From an uncultured bacterium (lineage in GTDB: Bacteria > Actinomycetota > Coriobacteriia > Coriobacteriales > Coriobacteriaceae), in contig CAJMMX010000068.1 of the NCBI GenBank assembly GCA_905214615.1, positions 1 through 10,389 on the forward strand: DNA of 10,389 nt. The letters are read 5' to 3'. The notes under the pieces are model-generated. The model was not told the origin of the DNA and did not search any database. It saw only the letters and a program-made list of their open reading frames with translations. Positions 5,660 to 10,389 of this stretch are shown here, one piece after another; positions within the stretch are counted from its first letter, which is position 1; each line of letters opens with the position of its first letter. A program made the position numbers and the translations under genes.

Positions 5660-6664
5660 CTAGCGCAAATCGCGCACCGTATCGCCCTCTACGAGCACGC
5701 CGGGGATCAGCATGTGCTCCACACCAGACGCACCCCCCTCGGCACTGGCGATCTTATCGACTGCCCACATGCCGACACGCTTGTTATCAAAGCGCACCGT
5801 GGTCAGGCGACGATCGGGCACGATGTCGCCCAGGCTGTCATCGACACCCACCACGCTCACGTCCTCGGGCACGCGCTTTCCGCGCGACTCGAGCCCGCGA
5901 ATGCAGCCGTAGGCCATGGCATCGTTGGAGGCATAGATGGCCGTGCAGGTCGGATCGTCTGCCAGAGCCTGACCGGCAGCATAGCCGCTCTGCGCCGTCC
6001 AATCGCCACGAATGAATCGCGGCGGCTCAATACCATGCGCGCGCAGCGTCTCGCGCCAGCCCTCCTCGCGCTGCATGCCCGAAAGCGAGCGCTCGGGGCA
6101 CGAGATAAAGTGCACAGTCTTGTGCCCCTGCCCCAGCAAGTACTCGACAACCTGGCGCGAGCAATCGAACTGGTCGTTGTCGACCGTCGAGCACAGCGGG
6201 TGCTCCAGCATGGTAACGAGCACCGTCTGCATACCGGGCAGCGGCTCAAAGGTGCCAAAGTCCGCCGGCATGCGGTTCATAATCACAACCATGCCGTCCA
6301 CCGGCAGTGCGCTCATGCGCGACGATGCGCTCTCGAGGGTATAGGGGTGTCCGTCTACTTTGGTAAGGGTGATGGCATAGCCGTGTTTGTCGGCAGCGGC
6401 GGCAAAGCCCTCCATGCGGTCGAGGTTGCCGGTGCCGGTAATGTTGAACATGGCGACGCCGACGGTCTTAAACTTGCCGCGGCGCAGCGATCGACCGGCA
6501 AAATTGGGGCGATACCCCAGCTCGCGCATGGCGGCACGCACGCGCTCCTTGGTCTCGGGGCGCACGCTGGGCGAATCGTGCACCGTACGCGAGACTGTCT
6601 GCTCCGAGACGCCCGCGAGACGCGCCACGTCCTTAACGGAAACCGATTTTTTAACAGCGGCCAT
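5660..6664 (-). CDS. LacI-family transcriptional regulator of the lac genes
   Basis: A DNA-binding regulator of 334 residues, the normal LacI-family length. The N-terminal helix-turn-helix spans about residues 8-27 (VSVKDVARLAGVSEQTVSRTV), followed by the hinge region YRPNFAGRSLRRG (51-63), whose Leu60 corresponds to the leucine that inserts at the central CG of family operators. A periplasmic-binding-protein-like effector domain starts near residue 66 (KTVGVAMFN), with a typical YASNDAMAYGCIRGLESRGKRVPEDVSVVGVDDS block (about 254-287). It is divergent from lacE-lacG. An 18-base operator-like palindrome ends just ahead of its start codon, suggesting autoregulation. Its effector is probably a lactose-derived sugar or phosphate; this is inference. 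The ribosome site is weak (AGAAAGA). Note that the classical LacR of low-GC Gram-positives is a DeoR-family protein, so this is not an orthologue, and I give no symbol. Confidence 0.9.
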   Translation of the reverse strand: MAAVKKSVSVKDVARLAGVSEQTVSRTVHDSPSVRPETKERVRAAMRELGYRPNFAGRSLRRGKFKTVGVAMFNITGTGNLDRMEGFAAAADKHGYAITLTKVDGHPYTLESASSRMSALPVDGMVVIMNRMPADFGTFEPLPGMQTVLVTMLEHPLCSTVDNDQFDCSRQVVEYLLGQGHKTVHFISCPERSLSGMQREEGWRETLRAHGIEPPRFIRGDWTAQSGYAAGQALADDPTCTAIYASNDAMAYGCIRGLESRGKRVPEDVSVVGVDDSLGDIVPDRRLTTVRFDNKRVGMWAVDKIASAEGGASGVEHMLIPGVLVEGDTVRDLR

Positions 6665-6677
6665 AGGTCGATCTTTC

Positions 6678-6695
6678 TATGTCAACGATGCCATT
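6678..6695. promoter_or_regulatory. LacI-type operator copy 1 (regulator leader)
   Basis: TATGTCAACGATGCCATT agrees with the copy at 6823-6840 in 15 of 18 bases. Its centre is CG, as in LacI-family operators. It lies 13 bases upstream of the regulator start codon, which would suit autoregulation by roadblock. Confidence 0.55.
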
Positions 6696-6822
6696 GGTGG
6701 CACCCTACGCAGTCAAATGAAACGTCTTTAAGTATATCTAACGCCTCCTCCGCCATACGCTCACCACCCAAAACCTACCGTTCACCGACAATCCCGCTTC
6801 CCCGGACGGCTTTTGTCGACCA

Positions 6823-6840
6823 AATGTTAACGTTGCCATT
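6823..6840. promoter_or_regulatory. LacI-type operator copy 2 (mid-interval)
   Basis: AATGTTAACGTTGCCATT is an 18-base near-perfect palindrome with central AACGTT; only positions 5-6 break the symmetry. Its reverse complement recurs at 6943-6960 with one change. Confidence 0.65.
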
Positions 6841-6868
6841 GTGCAAACACAGAGCCACCGGGCGGCTC

Positions 6869-6884
6869 AAACGTTTACGCGTAA
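6869..6884. promoter_or_regulatory. Overlapping short palindromes in the divergent promoter region
   Basis: AAACGTTT (6869-6876) and TTACGCGTAA (6875-6884) are perfect palindromes sharing two bases. Both have a CG at the centre. They could be a binding site of another LacI-type protein or chance; no matching copy was found elsewhere in the window. Confidence 0.25.
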
Positions 6885-6942
6885 GGAATCGACGGTTCGC
6901 AGGCACAGGAACCACCGATTCGCGTCTTTATTTGTGCCGCAA

Positions 6943-6960
6943 AATGGCAACGTCAACATT
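6943..6960. promoter_or_regulatory. LacI-type operator copy 3 (near lacE)
   Basis: AATGGCAACGTCAACATT is the reverse complement of the copy at 6823-6840 with one mismatch in 18. The centres are 120 bases apart. It lies 61 bases before the lacE start codon, a good position to block lacE transcription. Confidence 0.65.
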
Positions 6961-6980
6961 TTGGCAACCGAACGCCAAAA
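6959..6980. promoter_or_regulatory. Inverted repeat next to operator copy 3
   Basis: TTTTGGC (6959-6965) and GCCAAAA (6974-6980) form an inverted repeat with an 8-base gap. Its left half, TGGCAAC, repeats the left half of operator copy 3. It may be an extra half-site for the same regulator or an early leader hairpin of lacE. Confidence 0.35.
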
Positions 6981-7021
6981 GTTACCATCGTTGCTAACCC
7001 ACCGACTCTTAGGAGCATTGC

Positions 7022-8791
7022 ATGGAGCAACTCATCGCCATCATCGAAAAGGGCCAGCCCTTTTTCAACGCGATCGCCCGCAACAAGTACCTCAAGGCGA
7101 TCCGCGACGGCTTTATCTCCGTCATCCCCATCATCATCTTCTCGTCCATCTTCTGCCTGGTAGCCTCGGTCCCCAACATCTGGGGTTTCTACTGGCCCGA
7201 TGACATCAACAACGCCCTGTGGAAGTGCTACAACTACTCCATGGGCATCCTGGCCATCGCCTGCGCTGCCACCACGGCCAAGCACTTCGCCGACGCTCAG
7301 AACCGCGATCTGCCCAAGAACAACCAGATCAACTTCATCTCGTGCATGTGCGCGGCCATCATCGGCTTCTTGCTCCTTTCGAGCGACACGATCGCCACGG
7401 ACGCCGCCAGCGGCTTCAACACCACCTATCTTGGTTCCAAAGGCCTGCTGACTGCCTTCATCGCTGCATTTGTGACCGGCATCATCTACAAGTTCTTTAT
7501 CAAGCGCAACATCACCGTCAAGATGCCCGAGCAGGTTCCGCCCAACATCTCGCAGACCTTTAAGGACATCATCCCCTTCTCCGTCTGCATCACCGTCTTT
7601 TGGGTCTTTGACATCGTCTTCCGCGCTGCCTTTGGCTTCTGCTTTGCCCAGGGCGTCATCCAGGTGTTCCAGCCCCTGTTCACCGCTGCCGACGGCTACA
7701 TCGGTCTCGCTGTGATCTACGGTGCCATGAGCCTCTTCTGGTTCGTCGGCGTCCACGGCCCCTCGATCGTCGAGCCCGCCATCGCCGCCGCTCTCGTTGC
7801 CAACATGACTGACAATCTGGCTGCATTCCAGGCCGGCGAGCACGCCACCGCCGTCCTGACCCAGGGTGCCCAGTACTTCGTCGTCTGCATGGGCGGTACC
7901 GGCGCCACGCTCGTCCTGGTCTTTATGTTCTGTTTCCTGGCCAAGTCCCAGGAGATGCGCGCCGTCGGTAAGGCCGCCATCGTCCCCGTGTGCTTTGCCG
8001 TCAACGAGCCGCTGCTGTTCGCCGCACCTATCGTGCTCAATCCCGTCTTCTTTGTCCCGTTTGTCTTTGCCCCGATCGCCAACATCTGGATCCTCAAGGT
8101 CTTTATCGACTTCTTGGGCATGAACGGCTTTATGTACACCCTGCCCTGGACCGTCCCCGGCCCCATCGGCACCATCATGGGCCTGGGCTTCCAGCCGCTC
8201 GCCTTTGTGATGCTCGCCATCATCCTGGTCGTCGACTTTGCCCTGTATTACCCGTTCTTCCGTGCCTATGACGCCCAGAAGTGCGCCGAGGAGGCCGAGA
8301 TCTCCCAGGAGGAGCTCGCCGCCAAGAACGCCGAGAAGGCCGCCAAGCTCAACGACGCCTTCCAGGGTAAGGCCGACGCCAAGAGTGTTGCCGCCGGCGC
8401 CGCTGCCGAGGTCGTAAAGACCGACGCCGCCCCCGCTGCTGCCGCCACCGAGGCTACGGCCGCCAGCGACCTCAACGGCAAGCGCGTACTCGTGCTCTGC
8501 CAGGGCGGCGGCACTTCGGGCCTGCTCGCCAACGCGCTGGCCAAGGCCGCCAAGGAACGCGGCATCGATCTTGAGACCGCTGCCGATGCCTATGGCAACC
8601 ACGTGGACATGCTTCCCGACTTTGACCTGGTCGTCCTGGCTCCGCAGGCTGCTAGCTACCTGGCCGACCTGCAGAAGGACTGCGAGCGTGTGGGCAACAA
8701 GTGCGTCGCCTGCCGTGGTAAGCAGTACATCGAGCTCTCCCAGAACGGCGACAAGTCTCTCGCCTTTGTGAGCGAGCAGTTGTCGAAGTAA
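7022..8791 (+). CDS. lacE: PTS lactose-specific EIICB component
   Basis: The membrane permease that imports lactose and phosphorylates it at C6 of the galactose unit. It has 589 residues, close to LacE proteins of about 570. The IIC domain (about 1-415) has many hydrophobic segments. It carries GVHGPSIVEP (243-252, conserved His245) and FAVNEPLLFAAPIVLNP (325-341, conserved Glu329), both expected at the sugar site of this superfamily. An Ala/Glu-rich linker of about 65 residues (420-485) leads to the IIB domain, VLVLCQGGGTSGLLANALAKAA, with phosphorylated Cys493, and then DLVVLAPQ. The start at 7022 has AGGAG 6 bases upstream. lacG follows on the same strand after 66 bases that hold a hairpin. 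The IIA partner is lacF, encoded 1.6 kb away on the other strand. LacI-type operators precede the gene. Confidence 0.95.
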   Translation: MEQLIAIIEKGQPFFNAIARNKYLKAIRDGFISVIPIIIFSSIFCLVASVPNIWGFYWPDDINNALWKCYNYSMGILAIACAATTAKHFADAQNRDLPKNNQINFISCMCAAIIGFLLLSSDTIATDAASGFNTTYLGSKGLLTAFIAAFVTGIIYKFFIKRNITVKMPEQVPPNISQTFKDIIPFSVCITVFWVFDIVFRAAFGFCFAQGVIQVFQPLFTAADGYIGLAVIYGAMSLFWFVGVHGPSIVEPAIAAALVANMTDNLAAFQAGEHATAVLTQGAQYFVVCMGGTGATLVLVFMFCFLAKSQEMRAVGKAAIVPVCFAVNEPLLFAAPIVLNPVFFVPFVFAPIANIWILKVFIDFLGMNGFMYTLPWTVPGPIGTIMGLGFQPLAFVMLAIILVVDFALYYPFFRAYDAQKCAEEAEISQEELAAKNAEKAAKLNDAFQGKADAKSVAAGAAAEVVKTDAAPAAAATEATAASDLNGKRVLVLCQGGGTSGLLANALAKAAKERGIDLETAADAYGNHVDMLPDFDLVVLAPQAASYLADLQKDCERVGNKCVACRGKQYIELSQNGDKSLAFVSEQLSK

Positions 8792-8800
8792 GTAACGCTT

Positions 8801-8834
8801 AGGGCCAGCCGACTATCCAAGACCGGCTGGCCCT
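8801..8834 (+). terminator. Hairpin between lacE and lacG
   Basis: A perfect 11-bp stem, AGGGCCAGCCG (8801-8811) with CGGCTGGCCCT (8824-8834), and a 12-base loop; TCGATTTAAA follows. The T-run is weak, so it is more likely a partial terminator or an RNA-stabilising hairpin than a full stop. It could set lacG expression below lacE. Confidence 0.55.
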
Positions 8835-8857
8835 TCGATTTAAACGATTGGATCATC

Positions 8858-10297
8858 ATGTCCGTTAACCCCGCCAGCGTCACCAACCCGCCCGCGCAGT
8901 TCCCCGAGGACTTTGTCTTTGGCGGCGCCACTGCTGCCTACCAGGTAGAGGGCGAGACCCGCACCCACGGTAAGGGCAAGGTCGCCTGGGACGACTTCTT
9001 GGAGGCCCAGGGCCGTTTCTCCCCCGATCCCGCTTCCGACTTCTACAACCAGTACCCCGTCGATCTGGAGCTGTGCGAGGAGTTCGGCATCAACGGCATT
9101 CGTCTCTCCATCGCCTGGAGCCGTATCTTCCCCAACGGCACCGGCAAGGTTAACCCCGAGGGCGTGCAGTTCTACCACGATCTCTTCGCCGAATGCCACA
9201 AGCACCACGTTGAGCCGTTTGTCACGCTGCATCACTTTGACACGCCGCTGCCCCTCTTTGAGAAGGGCGACTTCCTCAACCGCGAGACCATCGACGCCTT
9301 TGTGGACTTTGCCACCTTCTGCTTTAAGGAATACGCCGACCAGGTGACCTATTGGTTCACCTTTAACGAGATCTGGGCGGACGCCTCCAACACCTACATC
9401 GAGGGCACCTTCCCCGGTGGCGTCAAGGCGCACCTGGCCGAGGCCTTCCAGTGCGAGCACAACATGATGCTCGCCCACGCCAAGGCTGTGCTGGCCTTCC
9501 ACAACGGCGGCTTTAAGGGCAAGATCGGCGTCATTCAGTCGTTGGAGTTCAAGTACCCGCTCAATGAGAACGACCCCGCCGACATCAAGGCCGCCAACAA
9601 CGAGCACGTGCTGCAAAACCAGTTCCTGCTCGATGCCACCTTCCGCGGCGACTACGCGTCCGACACCCTCGAGTGCGCCAACCGCCTGGCTGCCGTCTCG
9701 GGCGGCACCATCGAGATCCTGGACGAGGACCTCGAGATTATGCGCGAGGCGGCGCTCTACAACGACTACCTGGGCGTTAACAACTACCAGTGCCGCTTCC
9801 TCAAGGCTTACGATGGCGAGAACGACCTGCACCACAACGGTACGGGCGAGAAGGGCACCGGTCGCTGGCGCGTCAAGGGCATTGGCGAGCATGTGAACAA
9901 GCCCGGCATCCCCACCACCGACTGGGACTGGATCATCTATCCCGAGGGTCTGTTCGATCTGCTCGTCTACATTAAGCAGCGCTACCCCAACTACAAGCAG
10001 ATTTTCATTACCGAAAACGGTATGGGCTACAAGGACCCCTACAAGGACGGCTTTGTGGACGACCAGCCGCGCATCGACTACATCGAGCAGCACCTGCGCT
10101 GGCTGCTCAAGGCCATGGAGGTGGGTGTCAACGTGGGCGGTTACTTCCTGTGGAGCCTGCAGGATCAGTTCTCCTGGACCAATGGCTACAACAAGCGTTA
10201 CGGCTTCTTCTACGTTGACTTTGAAACCCAGAAGCGCACGCCCAAGGCAAGCGCGTACTGGTATAAGCACGTGGCGCAGACCCGTCGTCTGGACTAA
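8858..10297 (+). CDS. lacG: 6-phospho-beta-galactosidase (GH1)
   Basis: A cytoplasmic glycosidase that splits lactose-6-phosphate into glucose and galactose-6-phosphate. It has 479 residues (LacG about 470) and resembles Gram-positive LacG from end to end: FVFGGATAAYQVEG (19-32), PASDFYNQYPVDLEL (58-72), SIAWSRIFPNG (84-94) and PFVTLHHFDTP (120-130). The GH1 acid/base is Glu171 in TFNEI and the nucleophile is Glu386 in ITENG. The phosphate-binding residues known for LacG (Ser, Lys, Tyr) are kept as Ser439, Lys446 and Tyr448 in FSWTNGYNKRYG, which separates it from plain beta-glucosidases. It has a short extra N-terminus (MSVNPASVTNPPAQ) compared with other LacG. The ribosome site is weak (TTGGA, 5 bases before ATG), so translation may partly depend on lacE or be tuned low. 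A GC-rich hairpin follows at the window edge. Confidence 0.96.
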   Translation: MSVNPASVTNPPAQFPEDFVFGGATAAYQVEGETRTHGKGKVAWDDFLEAQGRFSPDPASDFYNQYPVDLELCEEFGINGIRLSIAWSRIFPNGTGKVNPEGVQFYHDLFAECHKHHVEPFVTLHHFDTPLPLFEKGDFLNRETIDAFVDFATFCFKEYADQVTYWFTFNEIWADASNTYIEGTFPGGVKAHLAEAFQCEHNMMLAHAKAVLAFHNGGFKGKIGVIQSLEFKYPLNENDPADIKAANNEHVLQNQFLLDATFRGDYASDTLECANRLAAVSGGTIEILDEDLEIMREAALYNDYLGVNNYQCRFLKAYDGENDLHHNGTGEKGTGRWRVKGIGEHVNKPGIPTTDWDWIIYPEGLFDLLVYIKQRYPNYKQIFITENGMGYKDPYKDGFVDDQPRIDYIEQHLRWLLKAMEVGVNVGGYFLWSLQDQFSWTNGYNKRYGFFYVDFETQKRTPKASAYWYKHVAQTRRLD

Positions 10298-10350
10298 TGG
10301 CCTACGACGAGCGAGTTGCTCTGCTCACATAACCTGTCCCCATTTCTCCG

Positions 10351-10386
10351 CCGGGGGCGGCACGTCACACGGCGCGCCGCCCCCGG
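10351..10386 (+). terminator. GC-rich hairpin after lacG, at the window edge
   Basis: A perfect 11-bp stem, CCGGGGGCGGC (10351-10361) with GCCGCCCCCGG (10376-10386), and a 14-base loop, 53 bases after the lacG stop. The window ends three bases later, so a T-run cannot be checked and the strand it serves is not certain. Confidence 0.5.
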
Positions 10387-10389
10387 TCT

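Larger units (their letters stand above)
6665..7021. other. Divergent control region between regulator and lacE
   Basis: This 357-base gap holds the three LacI-type operators and the palindromes listed separately, and no gene. No clear -35/-10 pair for lacE could be picked. On the minus strand a TATACT word (6731-6736) may be the -10 of the regulator gene, without a good -35. The lacE ribosome site is at the right end. Confidence 0.5.

Noticed and set aside
6932..6960. lacE promoter TTGTGC-N17-AACATT
   Set aside because: Each hexamer matches only three of six consensus bases, so I could not support it above chance.
5714..6997. A 427-codon open frame on the plus strand, opposite the regulator
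   Set aside because: Antisense shadow of the regulator gene running into the control region; no ribosome site and no resemblance to known proteins.
6953..8602. A 549-codon open frame on the minus strand, opposite lacE
   Set aside because: Its product is a Gly/Asp/Val-rich composition artefact of the high-GC third positions of lacE. It has no family resemblance and lies wholly under a certain gene.
8840..10270. A 476-codon open frame on the minus strand, opposite lacG
   Set aside because: It is the antisense shadow of lacG, with biased Val/Leu/Gly composition and no motif.
1..10389. tRNA, rRNA or known riboswitch
   Set aside because: No cloverleaf, rRNA-like stretch or known riboswitch core was seen in the intergenic regions.
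1..10389. A novel defence or toxin-antitoxin system
   Set aside because: All recognisable genes belong to lactose metabolism; the one unknown gene shows no toxin, nuclease or immunity motif.

Overview
The window carries most of a lactose/galactose tagatose-6-phosphate system: lactose uptake by a phosphotransferase (PTS) permease, hydrolysis of lactose-6-phosphate, and the first steps of galactose-6-phosphate breakdown. Eight of the nine genes are assigned by direct resemblance to the lac proteins of low-GC Gram-positive bacteria (LacA, LacB, LacC, LacX, LacE, LacF, LacG) plus a LacI-family regulator. The DNA is GC-rich, with strong AGGAGG-type ribosome sites. This suggests a high-GC Gram-positive gut anaerobe, most likely of the class Coriobacteriia (Collinsella-like). 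The taxonomic call is inference from composition and gene content, not proof.

Layout, left to right. (i) 57-3319, all on the minus strand, so transcribed in the order lacA, lacB, lacX, lacC: the two galactose-6-phosphate isomerase subunits, an aldose-1-epimerase-like LacX, and tagatose-6-phosphate kinase. A 375-base gap with several hairpins lies between lacB and lacX. Nearly identical hairpins stand immediately after the lacC and lacB stop codons. (ii) 3627-4640, minus: a membrane protein of unknown function with its own terminator. It is followed by about 460 bases of gene-free DNA holding a 154-base inverted-repeat element and a short repeat pair. (iii) 5107-6664, minus: lacF (PTS IIA) alone, ending in a good intrinsic terminator, and upstream of it the LacI-type regulator. 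(iv) 7022-10297, plus: lacE (PTS IICB) and lacG (6-phospho-beta-galactosidase), divergent from the regulator.

How the genes work together. LacF and the IIB domain of LacE pass phosphate to lactose as the IIC domain imports it. LacG splits lactose-6-phosphate into glucose and galactose-6-phosphate. LacAB isomerises the latter to tagatose-6-phosphate and LacC phosphorylates it to tagatose-1,6-bisphosphate. The aldolase that finishes the route (lacD) is not in the window.

Regulation appears to be of two kinds. The regulator/lacE interval has three copies of an 18-base CG-centred palindrome typical of LacI-family operators. The lacA and lacF upstream regions instead share a different motif, TGTTY repeated every 10 bases, overlapping plausible promoters. 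That second motif suggests another regulator encoded elsewhere. I found no novel defence or mobile system. The unusual parts are the split operator design, the repeat elements and the embedded membrane gene.
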